A stretch of DNA of 64,000 nucleotides from Aphrophora alni (Eukaryota; Arthropoda; Insecta; Hemiptera; Aphrophoridae). A program made the translations under genes and the position numbers. The number at the start of each line of letters is the position of its first letter. The stretch's first letter is position 1. This document shows, piece after piece, positions 1-11,740 of this stretch. Where the stretch lies: assembly GCA_963513935.1 (NCBI GenBank), contig OY740766.1:7781000-7844999 (forward strand). Reading direction: 5' to 3'. Under the pieces are notes generated by a model that was given only the letters and a program-made list of their open reading frames with translations, was not told the origin of the DNA and searched no databases.

Positions 1-417
1 TTATAATGTTTTTATAGTAACTTGTGATGTGTTGTTATTTATAATGTTTTTATAGTAACTTGTGATTTAGTTTTATTTATTATGATGTTTTCATAATAAC
101 TTGTGTTATTTATTTCAATGTTATCATATTAACTTGTGATGTGTTTTTATTTGTTATTTATTATAATGTTTTTATAGTAACTTGAGGTGTGTTGTTATTT
201 ATTATAATGTTTTTATTGTAACTTGTGATGTGTTGTTATTTATTATAATGTTATCATAGTAACTTGTGATGTGTTGTTATTTGTTATTTATTATAATATT
301 TTTATAGTAACTTGTGATGTGTTGTTATTTATTATAATGTTTTCATATTAACTTATGATGTGTTGTTATTTATTATAATGTTTTGATAGTTACTTGTGAT
401 GTGTTGTTATTTATTAG
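1..417. repeat. Tandem array, ~41-bp AT-rich unit, about 10 copies
   Basis: The word AACTTGTGATGTGTTG recurs at about 19, 57, 98, 131, 179, 220, 261, 309, 350 and 391. Spacing is mostly 41 bp, with 33, 38 and 48-bp variants where a TTGTTATTTA block is lost or doubled. Units differ by point changes such as TTTTATAG, TTATCATAG and TTTTCATAT. The array begins at or before the window edge, so its full length is unknown. It behaves like a minisatellite; no coding role is seen. Confidence 0.9.
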
Positions 418-2060
418 TATTATCTGTTATATTGCTCTTATTATTATTGTTTATGCTAAATCTATGTTTACTATGTCTACACCATTCAATGTGTGTTTAC
501 AGAATAATAAAAAGTGAAATTAAAATGATTGAAAACTGTACCACGTTAGGAAAACTAATTGCTAAGAACAATCGTATTAAATAATGATATTTAGAAGGTA
601 AACATATTTCATCAGTGGAATAGATAAGTTGTCTAATGGAGTGGACTATTGACCTTCCTACACATGTAGCTGGTAGACACGGTCAAATTGGTCATGGTGC
701 TACGGTTCCGGATGTAAGAGGATCAATGGAATGAGTCATTGTGCTTCGTCTCTCCTCTTCAATGAAATCTCCACCATTCAACAACACCCAACTAGTAGCC
801 GTAGTCATTCAAAAAATTATTTCTTAAAGATTAACGTTTATTTTAACAAACAGTGAAATAAATTTCTAATAACCTAAACTTAAAACAATAAACTGTGCGA
901 AACACTATGAACCAACTCGTTGAAATGCAAATATAAAATTCGTCTTTAATTTCTCCAAAATATCTTTATTTATCTAAAGTTCAAAAAGGTTGCCTTCAGT
1001 AGTTTCAGGTGATCTAACAGATTTTTTGAGAGTGCGAGAGTTTGTAATTTATTATTATTGTTTTATTTAGATTATTATTTTATATTTATGCGTGTATTAT
1101 ATTATATACTGTAAAGTTTTAGTGACAAAAATTTTTATTTTATTTTTAATACATCATTATTTGATGTGTTTCTATTTGTTTAATTAAATAATATAATTTG
1201 TGTAATGGGTTTGAAGGGAAATAAATAGTATTTTCTTTTGAGGTTAAGTGGAACTTACGGTTCTACGTTGTGCTTTTAACATCTCCTCTATAATAAAGTT
1301 TACTTGATACTAATTTTACAACTGAAATTTTGAATAAAAGTATTGACTTTTTTTAAATAAAATCTGAGTTGGTGAGTTCTCTAATTTTTGTTAATTCAAA
1401 ATTTAAAAATACCCAATACAAGAAAAAAAAGCGATTCTTTTAAAATTCAATAAGTAAAGTTTTACTATATCATATATAATATAATCCAACAAATTGTAGT
1501 AATAATATACAAAATACAAATCATACAAAACCTATTGGTCGACATCCCACAAAGAAAACACATCCAATATCAGTTATGAATCAAATAATGAAAACGTACT
1601 ATGGACGCTTTTGCTATTTCGTTCAATTGTGTAAAAAGTACATTTTGTGATCCAAAATATGCTCTAAATTCCGCTTATAAGACAATGTTTCAAGGGTAAA
1701 TTAAACAAAAACAAATTGACGTTGCACACCGTCGAATATATAGAGTCTTATTGTCTAGATAACGTGTGTTTGACATAGTCTTAACTTTCATGTTTAACAA
1801 AAAAATTATCGTAATTGGTAAACCTGATTTTGAGATATTACGTCTTTTATAACGCTCAATAACAGATATTTTCTGATTTTATAGATATTTCGATAATTTT
1901 AAAGTTAGGAACATAGAAAACACGTTTTATTTGTGTGGTTAGGGACTACATTTTAGCATAATTAATTAGTTTCAGTTGATTTTGAGAAAATCGAAATTTG
2001 TCATTTTTGTTAGGGAAAAAATGAATACAAATTTTGAGATATGACCAAAATATTAATATA
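418..2060. other. AT-rich non-coding stretch, no gene seen
   Basis: No frame longer than chance and no recognisable RNA gene. A slightly more complex segment at about 630-790 holds nothing I recognise. 1770-2030 has wording like the dispersed repeats elsewhere in the window (GATTTTGAGATAT type phrases) and may be an old repeat fragment. Confidence 0.6.
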
Positions 2061-2441
2061 CAGGGTGTTGGGAACTGCACGGAAATATCTAGGGAAATGA
2101 TTCTATAGCTAAAAATAAAATAAAAAGTTCATATAAACTTAGGTCCGGAAAGGCATTTAAAAAAATAGACACTATAACTTTAGAAGTAGATAAGGTATTG
2201 AGTAAAGATTGAGTATTCCCATTATTTATATTTTACCAATGTACCATAAAATCAAGACTTTATTTTCGATATTTTCAAAATGGCGGAGGTTTAAAATGTT
2301 TAATTGTGGAATATCTCGAAAGCAACGGTTTTCCTCTTTTAACGAAAAACAAAATGTCTTTTTTTATTTTTCTGTAGCTCAAAAGATTACAGAGTTACCA
2401 TAAAAAATCTAAAAATTTACTATCTTGTCTACAACACCCAA
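2061..2441 (+). mobile_element. Degenerate CAGGGTG-ended non-autonomous element (F1-related)
   Basis: It starts TA-CAGGGTGTTGGG and ends near ACAACACCCA, so the termini are an imperfect inverted pair. Inside are blocks shared with the foldback element at 20496-21103: a segment on the pattern of TAGATAAGGTATTGAGT, then a TTTTCAAAATGGCGG block at about 2271-2288, then a GGAATATCTCGAAAG block. The open frame at 2209-2403 lies wholly inside and is not a gene. The inverted arms are no longer matched along their length, so this is an old or internally distinct copy. What is seen: ends and shared blocks. Inferred: a DNA transposon derivative with a TA target. Confidence 0.65.
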
Positions 2442-3212
2442 GAATAAACTAAAAACAAAACATTTTTGAGTACATATTTCCCACACTGAAACCAACTTTA
2501 AACATTTTATTTATCCAGTTGAAAATGTAACTTTTAAATCGAACAATACCCAAGTAAAGTTTTGCAAGTGACAATACAAGCTTCGCTGAGGGTTGGAATA
2601 GTCACCCCAAGGGTGAAACATTAAATCTGATTTGTGTTCAGTTGTAGAGACAGCACCATATTGTTGCAGTCTCCGGAGGTTTAGAAGCTCTGTGAAGCCA
2701 TTATGTTAAGTTTAATCAGAGAAAATGTGTCCATGTGTATGTCAGGCTGAGTGTGTATTACGGAAATCTAAATTTGTTTTAAACTAAATATTGTTTGAAA
2801 GAATTTGCGTGAAATTATTTTGTAATTTAGTTTTGTTTTGGTGAGACAGACTCTGAAATGTGCATTGATAGTACCTTCATATTACGTTTTAAATATTTTT
2901 CTAATATATTTATGTACTAAATTCAACAGAGCGCTTGAAAAGAAACTTACACACTTTAACTTTGTTATTAATTACGAAAGCTAAAAGTACTTTATTCTTA
3001 TTGGTATGGGGTTGTTTCTAAAATCTTGGACTTCCAAGTGGAAGGGTGGGGGTAAGTTAAAAATCGGACATGTTCATTGGTTACATAGTTTAAAAGGGAT
3101 CAAAGACATCTGAAAAATGACTAGAAAATAAAATGTTTGCCGTTAATATATTACAATAGCTCAAAAGGAAATTACATTTCCCCAAATTACTGTAAGTGTT
3201 ATCGAGTTTTAT
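2442..3212. other. AT-rich non-coding stretch, no gene seen
   Basis: Contains short GC-richer phrases at about 2580-2700 (CACCCCAAGGGTG is a small palindrome) and a G-rich run near 3042-3053. I see no coding or RNA signal. Confidence 0.5.
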
Positions 3213-3519
3213 TTTAGGTAGGAGGAGCTACTTAAGCAGGTCCAAAAAAGTTTTTTGCTCCGTTAGCAGGTGGGGTGACTCAAAATTTTAAATACTTCAT
3301 TTTAGTATTGGTTAGTAAGAGTAGACAAATGTTTTGTCAAATAATTTTTAAAATTCATAAATTTTTATCATCCATACCAAAATAATTTTATCGTATTAGT
3401 TAAAAGTCAAAAAAAATTTTCTCGACTTACCAAGACCTTTAAAATATGGTAGCACCCCACCCCTGAGGAGCTTTAAACTCAAAATTAGGACTTATTTAAA
3501 GAACCTCCTCTTACCTAAA
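3213..3519. mobile_element. Foldback/MITE-like element F2, ~83-bp imperfect arms
   Basis: The left arm (3213-3295) reads TTTAGGTAGGAGGAG, AGGTCC, GCTCC, GGTGGGGTG, ATTTTAAA in order. The reverse complement of the right arm (about 3437-3519) reads TTTAGGTAAGAGGAGG, AAGTCC, GCTCC, GGGGTGGGGTG, ATTTTAAA in the same order. The arms differ by several substitutions and small indels and are separated by about 140 bp of AT-rich sequence. No clear target-site duplication is visible. There is no coding sequence, so it would be non-autonomous. Confidence 0.6.
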
Positions 3520-4199
3520 GAGATTCACAAATTTAAGATGGAGAGCTGTAATCAGCTCTCTTAATGCAATCGCGTTAACGTCCGCCATTTTGTTACTGTT
3601 CTTCGACATAAATTTTCTTCACGTCATTTTTACGTCTTTATATTAATGATGTATAAGACATGACGATATTACGACTTGCTCTAGGCTCGTTTTGAAGACA
3701 AATTATACAAACACGTTAGAATTGTTATTTTATATTATGAAACTTATATAAATTTATGTATAAATTTATTTTACACGTAAAAAAATTTATTTTATACGTA
3801 CATAATTAACACTGGTGCAGTCAACGAGCCTAAACGAGATTTATTTTTAAATGCAATTAACACTTAGCGTAATCAATCTAAACATAATGTTTTTTTATTG
3901 CAAAAAATAAAAGTTAAGTGTAGACAGTAAACAGCATCAATATAACTTAATGTTAAAATTTTTGATCCCCCATAAATGAGTTTTCCCAAAGTCAAGATCC
4001 AATAGATTCAACAAAAACATTCGACCGGTTTTCAGATAAATTTATACTTGTATTATTTTTATTAAATATAAACAAATTCAGACTTTGTTGGTTTTAAGAA
4101 TATAATTTACAAACATCTGCCTTGTTTATTAAAAAATATATAAAAACCGTATAAATAATCTAGTGTAATACAAATAAACAAACACGAAGATTTATATGG
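3520..4199. other. AT-rich non-coding stretch, no gene seen
   Basis: Holds CCGCCATTTTG at about 3582, a motif shared with F1-type repeats, and two adjacent similar phrases, AATTTATTTTACACGTA and AATTTATTTTATACGTA, at about 3764-3800. Nothing coding is recognised. Confidence 0.5.
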
Positions 4200-4548
4200 C
4201 ATGTCTGTGCGCATTGAATCACTTTGTTTTGTTGTAAACAAAGAAATGGGGAAAGTGAAAAACTGTATGAAATATGAAAGCAAACGCGGCTCGACTGTTT
4301 TCCCTTCTCGATTAGAGCCACCCACGACTTCAGGATTGAAAATTAGCCGAGACACCGCGGGTTTTCTTCTCTCGTTTTCTTACAATTGCTCCAACATTTT
4401 CTATATTTGTGGAAAAGGAATAACAAAAAAAAACCCGACCGGAGGCGTAACGAAACCGATTGCGTCACCGGAACGTAAAGAAAACGCTGTGGATTATGTA
4501 ATAATAGCTGACAAAATGGCGACAGATCGAAATTTAACGATTGTGTAA
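4200..4548. other. CpG-richer segment with chance-level open frames on both strands
   Basis: Between about 4280 and 4520 CpG dinucleotides are much denser than in the flanks (for example AAACGCGGCTCGAC, CACCGCGGG, CCCGACCGGAGGCG). A 115-codon frame on + (4201-4548) overlaps an 82-codon frame on - (4107-4355). The + protein has no domain, repeat or signal peptide I recognise. A promoter-like unmethylated island is one reading and a short unknown exon another. I do not call a gene. Confidence 0.3.
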
Positions 4549-5489
4549 GAAATCTAATTGAATAATAACACTTGTATATAACAATGCTAGGTGCTTGGGT
4601 TATATAACCAAAGTGTCAATTGACTTAATCTGTATTTATTTATTCATTCCGAGAAAATAAAACAATCATTGCAGATTTTCCTACTCAATAATCAGTTTGA
4701 TTTAAGCTACATTTTGTTGAGATGTTAATCACGAACCATTAGAGAGATGTTAAATAACTCAAAAACCTTATATGTGTAAAGAAGGAAGGCACAAAACGTA
4801 GCTGTGAAAATATTGAAGAAATTATAAAAAAATTCAAAAAACAGAACATACAGAAACGTTTTTAGAATATATTTTGAAAAAAAGGATTTAAATTAAAAGT
4901 ATTTTCTTTTTAAAAATTATACACATTTTTCTGGAGAGTGGAGAACAGTTTCACGTGTTGGTGTTACAGACAAAATACTACCTAAGAGATTTTCATCTCC
5001 AAATAATAAGAAATTAAAATACAATACAAATATGTGTCTCCACACCCATTCACAATCAAATACAAACTATTTTTCGCAAAAAGGACGTTGTACGAAACTG
5101 CAAATGATTTCCTTAGGTATTGTTATCAGCTGTTCTGACACTGACATTGCATTTAATGATACAACTAGTTAACATAGTGTTCTAACATAAATTCGATAAT
5201 TTTAGCAATCGAACTTATAACCTACAAATTAAAACAACAAAAGTAGTCACAATTTCCCTCGGATTTCATTCATATTTGTCAGTTATGAGGAAGCATCATT
5301 TACATTTTATTATTATATTTATTTTAATAATATAACTATATTTTTTGTATCTTCTCCAACGCTCAAACTCATTCCTAACTAAATATAACTCACGTATATT
5401 TAATTGTTCAATGCAGAACATCTTAGCGACACTTTTCCCCTTCGTTGAGCCACACATAGAGCTTAATAAATCAGTTTTAATAAACTGAG
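4549..5489. other. AT-rich non-coding stretch, no gene seen
   Basis: Simple AT-rich sequence without recognisable repeats, RNA genes or convincing frames. The minus frame at 5296-5496 has no familiar features. Confidence 0.5.
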
Positions 5490-5835
5490 GTGTCACCGGG
5501 CGAGTTATATGATTTGAGGTGCGTTATATATTCCTTGATCTACAGCCAGGACGTTATGACTGATGTAGCGCGAGACAGTGGGTTCCTTGATCGCATCGTC
5601 GCCCGTCAAACCTTTACAACTACTTCTTTGTCTTATAGATGCCGCTACGATAGGTTAATGAGCACACATTTAGATGTAACCAGCTCCTAAATAGTTTTCT
5701 TCTAGCTATTCCAAACATCTTATCTTTAGTTCTGTATTTTTACACGGGAAGCATTCCGTAAGTCTGATAAAACGTGAGAAAGAGTGGCAGATGGTTGGCT
5801 GGGTGTAGTTAATCGATAGGTAGCGATGTATTGAG
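5490..5835. other. GC-richer unique segment, function unknown
   Basis: Base composition rises at about 5490-5670 (CACCGGGCGAG, GTAGCGCGAGACAG, CGCATCGTCGCCCGTC). A + frame of 66 codons covers 5490-5690 without recognised features. At about 5810-5850 the phrase AATCGATAGGTAGCGATGT is followed by GAATCGATAGGTGGGG, a small local duplication. Exon, regulatory DNA or old repeat are all possible. Confidence 0.25.
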
Positions 5836-6728
5836 AATCGATAGGTGGGGAAGTTTAAAATTGTTTTCTTTGTTTGGTTAGTTTTAATTATATATGTTCT
5901 GACGAATTAAGTAACTCGCAAACAAAAACATTTAACTTCGTGTTTGTGATTTTAACCATAAGATAATAAGTTTGCAACACTTGTCCGTCCTTTTAAATCG
6001 TTCAAGTTTCCAAAACTGATTTTAAAATATAAGATCACGCGTAATTAAACTTTATAAATAGGCTTTGAAACAGAAACTTGTTTTCAAAATTTAAAACAAT
6101 TTATGTTAAATATTTTCCTAACTAAATTCTCACCGTCAGTTTTTTAATCCCGTACTCTGTCCTACGCGATAAGAATGATAACAGGAAAAGAGGTGGGTTT
6201 ATCTTGGAGTATAAATCTCACACTATTGTGAATTAATTGCAGTCTATGAAGATTTTTCAACTTTCATAAAAGAAGTTTATCTGCGCCTAATTTACAGATA
6301 CCTTATACAGCTGATATCATCGAATGAATGCAATTTTCTGTCATTTCTTTTTGTTTTAATACTATTTTCAGTTGTCGAATTTTAAAATAATTTCAGTATC
6401 AAATCTCATTAATACTTATTTTGATAATGGAATTAATTCGAAACACGACAATTGAATAAAGTATTAAGATGAAACAAAAAATGACTGAAGATTGTACTCA
6501 AAATAATGTGCAAGTTATATCAGAAACATTATACTGTAAATTCAACCGAATGATTGTTACCTTTGTTAAATTACAAAATTTGTGTAACAGTTTCAAAATG
6601 GCGGTTGTTATAAATAGTGTTTGCTCACCTATTTATTTGATTTTAACAAACAATGCTTCTGCAGTACAGTGGAAGATATTTAAAATAAAAATATAAACGG
6701 ATTTTGAATTTTGAATCGTTCTTTGCTA

Positions 6729-6731
<3 letters not shown>
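5836..6731. other. AT-rich stretch with an F1-like fragment
   Basis: No gene is seen. The part at about 6480-6660 carries TTTCAAAATGGCGGTTGTTA (6590-6610) and resembles the middle of the F1 element. The + frame 6469-6696 runs through it and is not supported as a gene. Confidence 0.45.

Positions 6732-6785
<54 letters not shown>
6732..6785. repeat. (TA)n microsatellite
   Basis: Uninterrupted TA dinucleotides, about 27 copies, bordered by TTTGCTAAT and TTCTCCG. Confidence 0.97.
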
Positions 6786-6786
<1 letters not shown>

Positions 6787-7649
6787 TCCGAAAATAAAAA
6801 TATCAAATTGCATTACAGGAATTTATAGTGCAACTCAATAATAAAACTTAAAAGTTCTTTTGATTATTTGTGCCTTTTTTCATTTATATAGTTTGTCCCA
6901 ATTAAATATATAGGCCTATAAATAAAAGAAATTAATCTTATGAAATTGTATGCAAATGACTTTAATGAAGGTTAAAAATAATAGAAGTTTACCACAAGAG
7001 CTCAAGTATTTTTATATTAGAATATTAAAAGTTATATAATAAACACATTTCTTTTGTTCGTTTGTCCATGATCTAAGCAAACGAGGGGGATATTTTTTAT
7101 AAAATTGGAGGGGGAAGTTCAAACTCTCTTTGTTCTTTTACCGAAGTCAGTCTTGGTAGCTAATAACTTGTAAATTATCTTTTATAAATTGGCGTAGGAA
7201 CTTTTATTTCTTACAAAGTGGTTTAAAGGAGTAGAACCAAGTTTAGGAGCTTGTATTTTTGAAATATTCCCATACGTAAATATTTATTTATTCATAATTT
7301 TGGGGTTACGTTTCGAACAATTAAAGGTTTTATCTTAATTCTCTTTAATTAACTTATTATTATTATTAATTGATTATCTAATTAATTTGAGGATTCGAAA
7401 TTTAACAAAATGGTTCCACACAAAGGCTGCTCAATATGCAAGACGTTACAAATTAAACATTAGTTTAAACGGTTAAGATTTGAAAATTTCATAACAAATT
7501 TGTATGTTTAAAGTCCAACAGTTCCAAAACAAACTATTCATCAGCGAAAATGACAGTTCCGTAGTCAATTACAAAGCAAAAATGAGCCATGAAGGCCCTT
7601 TTTTAATAAATATTTTTATATTCAATAGGATCTAAACTTGCTTCGTTTT
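6786..7649. other. AT-rich non-coding stretch, no gene seen
   Basis: Contains a TAGGCCTA palindrome at about 6911. No coding, tRNA or clear repeat signal is seen. Confidence 0.5.
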
Positions 7650-8062
7650 GACTTAAACGCTTCCTCAGCGATAACGGTGTGTGATTAAAATCGAGCTTGT
7701 AAAGACAACGGTAAAGTTTTATTTTTGTTGTTTACCAACTATTCCTGAACCGTGATATTTTTTTAAACTTATATTTGCACACGTGTTTGAGTTTTTTCTT
7801 ATCACAGCTAATTTTTTAAGTAAAAAAATGAGCCAAGATACACCCACATATAAAATTTGATTAAAATCTGTCCACACATTTAGCCTGTTCATCGCAGCAC
7901 TGTACAGACGGCAGACGGCAAACAGACAGACGATAGATTATTATCATCAACTTTTTGGATTCGGGTAACCTCAAAACTTGTATCACAAAAAACGATAACA
8001 ATGTTTTGAACCATCCCGTAACTTTCTGTATACTATGTACAAGCGGGGAAAGTAAAAATGGA
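7650..8062 (+). mobile_element. Dispersed repeat R2, copy at 7.7 kb
   Basis: It shares an ordered set of phrases with 11108-11740 and 40395-40950: an opening on the pattern AAACGCYTCCTNAGCG, then TTTGATTAAAATCGAGC; a middle about CACACGTGTTTGAGTTTT; AAATTTGATTAAAATC; a CAGACGGCAGACGGCAAACAGACAGACGATAG block unusually rich in GAC at 7903-7936; TTCGGGTAACCTCAAAAC; and an end near TATACTATGTACAAGCGGGGAAAGTAAAA. The central part of the longer copies is missing. No long frame survives; the minus frame 7861-8094 is incidental. The element class is unknown. Confidence 0.6.
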
Positions 8063-8989
8063 ACCAAAATAACACAACTTGTACAATCAGCCAACTCTAA
8101 CAGTTAGAAACAATAACCATTCACTGTTAAAACTGTCATAATTCTTACATTTAAGGGTGCATAAGTAGGAACTCCTATAATATAACTTCCCTAAAACATA
8201 TCTATACAACCACTCAACCGATTGAGTGTCGACAAAGAGAGATAAAGGTTATTACAGCGTGTTTATCTCCCTCTATAAACTTAACATGTTGCTTTTAATT
8301 TGCATTGATTCCCAAGTGGTGTCTACCCCTACGGCACTCGGATTTAATTGATTGAATTCTAATCGGACAACCAGTGTGATCTCCCTCGGCGTCACATCGG
8401 ACAAATCCCTGCGGCATTGGACGACTATTTCCCCTGCTTGTACGCTTCTTTTAATATATACGAAAGAGACAACAAGAAGCTATGTTTTAAATAGAAAACA
8501 ATGGGTTTTGTTTTCGAATAAACTTATTTCCCTGATTAGCGGGTCGCCATTGTTATTTCTGCGACGCTTAAATACAGAAAATACTTTAAATGAGGAACGT
8601 GCTTTACTTTTAACTTTCCCACATAGCCTATGCGTAGTATTTTATAGGTTTATTTTCTAAAACATACAAAATATTTATATATTACACGGGTTTAAATAAC
8701 TAGGCCAAATTTTGAATAATCGCTTACGGTATCCGATATGCTAAGGAATATATCACGACTGTTTCTGAAAAATAAATTTACAAGAAGTATTTTTTATTTT
8801 GAAATTTCTTTATATAGTATAATAGTCGTGCGATATTTATGGAATTTTATCATAAAAATAAATCAAAAGTTCTAACAAACACATATCCATTGTCCGAAAA
8901 GTTGTATTTTCTATCGGTTTGATTGTGTTTTTTCTAAACAAATATGTAACTTCAGAATGTGTTGATTCTAGATGTGGTAGACATGTATT
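8063..8989. other. Non-coding stretch with a GC-richer patch at 8320-8445
   Basis: The patch at about 8320-8445 (CTACGGCACTCGG, CTCCCTCGGCGTCACATCGG, CCCTGCGGCATTGG) is richer in CpG than its flanks. The + frame 8352-8660 starts in it but runs out into AT-rich sequence and has no recognised domain. The remainder is AT-rich. Confidence 0.35.
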
Positions 8990-9160
8990 GATTAAAACTT
9001 TTACCAATATACCAATATAAAAAACAAGATTTTATTTTGTTTCTTTTCGAAATGGTGACAGGTTAAAAATTGTATACGGAATATCACAAAAAACTCCCAA
9101 CTTTACTCAAAACTGATAAGGAGCAAAATATTTTACTTTATTATTTTGTTTTTAAAACTA
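8990..9160 (+). mobile_element. F1-related fragment
   Basis: Order of phrases matches the middle of 2061-2441: TTTTACCAATATACCAATA, AACAAGATTTTATTTTG, TTTCGAAATGGTGACAGG (the diverged AAAATGGCGG block) and GGAATATCACAAAAAACTC. The ends are not found, so this is a fragment. Confidence 0.45.
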
Positions 9161-9405
9161 AAAACCTTTATTTTATCATCGTCTTATAAAAAAAGGAAGC
9201 AAAAATATAAAATAAAGACGCCTACCCCCCCCCCCCGAATAATCTAACAGCTTCAAGGTTGGAAGAGAACAAAAGTTGGTCAAGAGATACCAAATAAGAA
9301 AGTTGAAAGAGAGGGATCTAACTCAAGATTACACAAAAAACTGTGAAGATTCATCCAGGGTCTCTCTGGATTGGCAAGGTCGTACTCATTATGAGCTCCT
9401 GAGTA
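9161..9405 (+). mobile_element. Dispersed repeat S1, copy 1
   Basis: Five copies of this family are in the window (here, 27348-27475 minus, 50615-50870 plus, 54890-55165 minus, 62158-62485 minus). Shared blocks in order: TTTTATCATCGTCTTATAAA, an A-rich run, AATAAAGACGCC, then GTTGGAAGAGAACAAAAG, TTGGTCAAGAGATACC, GAAAGAGAGGGATCTAAC, CAAGATTACACAAAA, and a tail ending ATTATGAGCTCCTGAG. A run of 12 C residues (9225-9236) sits where the others read CCCCTAGTCC. Translation from the GGTTGGAAG block stays open to about 9400, which hints that the family derives from coding sequence, but no domain is recognised. Confidence 0.65.
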
Positions 9406-10198
9406 TTTTTTTTTTGTTTTTTAAATGGCACATACGAATATATCATCATGTTTAATTTAAGTCAAAGGATACCGACTTATCGATAAAACAATAAACAAAT
9501 ATCTTCTTGATAATTGATTACAACATTGAAAAACTAACGATACCAGTTATTTATTGGACGAATACAAATTACAAGTTTAAAACAAGGATTGAAATGAAGG
9601 AAGTTATAGTTAATAAAAAAAATGAAGATATCGTATTTGTTCGTTAAAAGAGCAACATTTTCGACAATTTGTGTAAAGTTAACGGTTGTCAAAGTATTCC
9701 GAATTATAAATTATACCTCTGACATTTAAAATGAAACTGTACAGAATAAAGTCTTGGGTAAATTGGTAAAAGTTACAGACAAAGTATGTATCCAATATCA
9801 CATCAATTTAAAAAAAATCCACATGAAAAGACCGACAAGTGGGGAATAAAGAATTTCAGGAGATATGTTTATTAGAACGTTTTCTTAATTTTGATGCCCG
9901 GAACACATTTCTGAATATCAAGAGGCACGCCTTAATAAATTTCAGTAAATTTTCATCACTTTCAAGTGTTATGCTTGATCAATCTATACTTTTAGTTTAT
10001 CTTCAATGTTATGGGGAAAGTTATGTAAAAGAAATTTCATAGTTTAAATATATGTTCAGTTTTTCGTGGTTATATAGTTTTGAGATATCCTAAGCCTAAA
10101 AACGAATTTTATAAATTATTATCTTTCTGTCAAACGTCAAATTGACGAATGTATTTAAATGGATTTTTCATCAAATTTGGCATATGGGGATCTTTATG

Positions 10199-10201
<3 letters not shown>
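9406..10201. other. AT-rich stretch with an F1-like fragment
   Basis: About 9600-9800 matches the spacer of F1, most clearly TGTGTAAAGTTAACGGTTGT followed by CAAAGTATTCCG (in F1, TTTGTAAAGTTAACGGTTTT then CAAGATATTCCACG). No gene is seen; the frame at 9839-10042 is not supported. Confidence 0.45.

Positions 10202-10232
<31 letters not shown>
10202..10232. repeat. Poly-T run, 31 nt
   Basis: Uninterrupted T tract. It could be the reverse-strand A tail of an old retroelement, but no element head was recognised to its left. Confidence 0.9.
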
Positions 10233-11107
10233 CCTTTCGATAACTCAAATACAATTTTACTACAATGTGTATTCTAAATATGTACTTAATATTTAGAAAT
10301 TGCCTGTTCTTTCCGAAACATGCTGTCGTAACATCTATTTACATTTTATCAGCTTGGTAAAATCAGCTGTTACAAAAAGAGGGGGGGCCATATGTTGAAG
10401 TGGATTTTCGATGTCATGAAACATTATTGCTACTAGTTGCCAGTGCCTGTTAGATGATATCGGCGTAGAGATCACAGCCCATTAGATTCCGTGTAGGCAC
10501 GATCAGATAGGCCATATTGATCGGCGGGATTTGCGCGTCATTTTTACATATAAGGTTTTCGTAATATGAAGAAATTATTAAGTGTGTTAATTATTGGCGA
10601 TGGTGGCGGGACTTTTTTATTGTAAAGATTGCCGATCTTTTTTATAGCTCTTCGGAAGATTGTTGGAGTAAAACTATAACAGCTTTGATCGATTATAAGT
10701 AATCGCAAGTAAATCTTCAACTATTAATGAAGATAATATCGGATATGATTTATGACCGTCGTGAAATGTTAATTTTATTGGTAAGATGGCTTTTTTATAT
10801 TAAAATAATTTTATCATTTTTCTACAGTTGCACCTTTATAAGAGAGAAATTGTTGCAAAAAGAATTACCAACGTGGACTCCAATTTATGGAAAACAAATT
10901 TGGGCGAATACCATTGCACAAAATTCCCCACTTACTTATCTCTAAAACCAAATAAAAACGATTCAAATCTAATCGATAAAAAAATACATTTAGTTATTAA
11001 TCAAAGTTAAAAATCAATAAAAAGTAGTTATCAATAAAAAAGTAAAAAATGAACCATCGATGCCGCCTGAAAAAATATAAACACCTAAATTTGCTACTAT
11101 TGTGTCA
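10233..11107. other. Non-coding stretch with GC-richer patch at 10378-10545
   Basis: The patch at about 10378-10545 (a G7 run, TATCGGCGTAGAGATCAC, GATCGGCGGGATTTGCGCG) stands out in base composition but shows no sustained frame. The two overlapping + frames at 10727-11010 are AT-rich and unsupported. Confidence 0.35.
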
Positions 11108-11740
11108 TAACAAACACCTCCTGAGCGTAAATTGTGTTTGATTAAAGTCGAGCTTTTAATGGAGGTTTTAAAAAGGGGCTTATTTTTTTTTCACCAATTA
11201 TTCTTAAAGAGTAGTATGTTTCTACCTCCGATTTAACACACGCTTGAATCATAAATCTTCACATTAACTAATATTTGAACGAAATCGGTAGAACTGATTT
11301 TAAGAAATTACTTCTTTCATATTTATTTTTGCTCTATGGCAGGGTTTTTTTAACCGATTACTGATATTTTTGGAGAAATGACGACACTTTGTTTGGAACC
11401 TTAAGGCTACACTTGATCAAAATTTAATTTGAATCGTTAGAAAATTTTGAGAAAATCGTATTCTTATGGCAGCTACCAAAAATTTTGAATTATCAAAAAA
11501 AATTAAAAGCGTAGCGATTATACTAAAATATATTCACAAACCAATTTTTATATAAATCGGCCCACGTATTTGAGTTTTAAATTACTATATGTTATTATAT
11601 AGATATTGACAAACATCATTCCAAAAATGCTTTTTTGGACTCAGAAAGCCTCAAATTTAAAATACCTGCTAAAAACTTGACATCGTTTTTTCTAACCATC
11701 TCAATTTTCCCTATATAGGAAAATAAAAATAAAAACACCT
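11108..11740 (+). mobile_element. Dispersed repeat R2, longest copy
   Basis: Blocks in order: AAACACCTCCTGAGCGTAAA, TTTGATTAAAGTCGAGC, TTAATGGAGG, CCGATTTAACACACG, TTTGAACGAAATCGGTAG, GATTTTAAGAAATTACTTC, TTTTTGGAGAAATGACGAC, CTTGATCAAAATTTAA, AATCGTTAGAAAATTTTGAG, CGGCCCACGTATTTGAG, GACTCAGAAAGCCTCAAA and an end near TTTCCCTATATAGG. The copy at 40395-40950 has the same blocks in the same order, which shows a ~600-bp unit. No intact frame and no obvious terminal repeats or target duplication. Confidence 0.7.

Noticed and set aside
4201..4548. 115-codon frame as a gene
   Set aside because: No domain, no signal, opposite-strand frame overlaps, and it coincides with a compositional island that lengthens open frames by chance.
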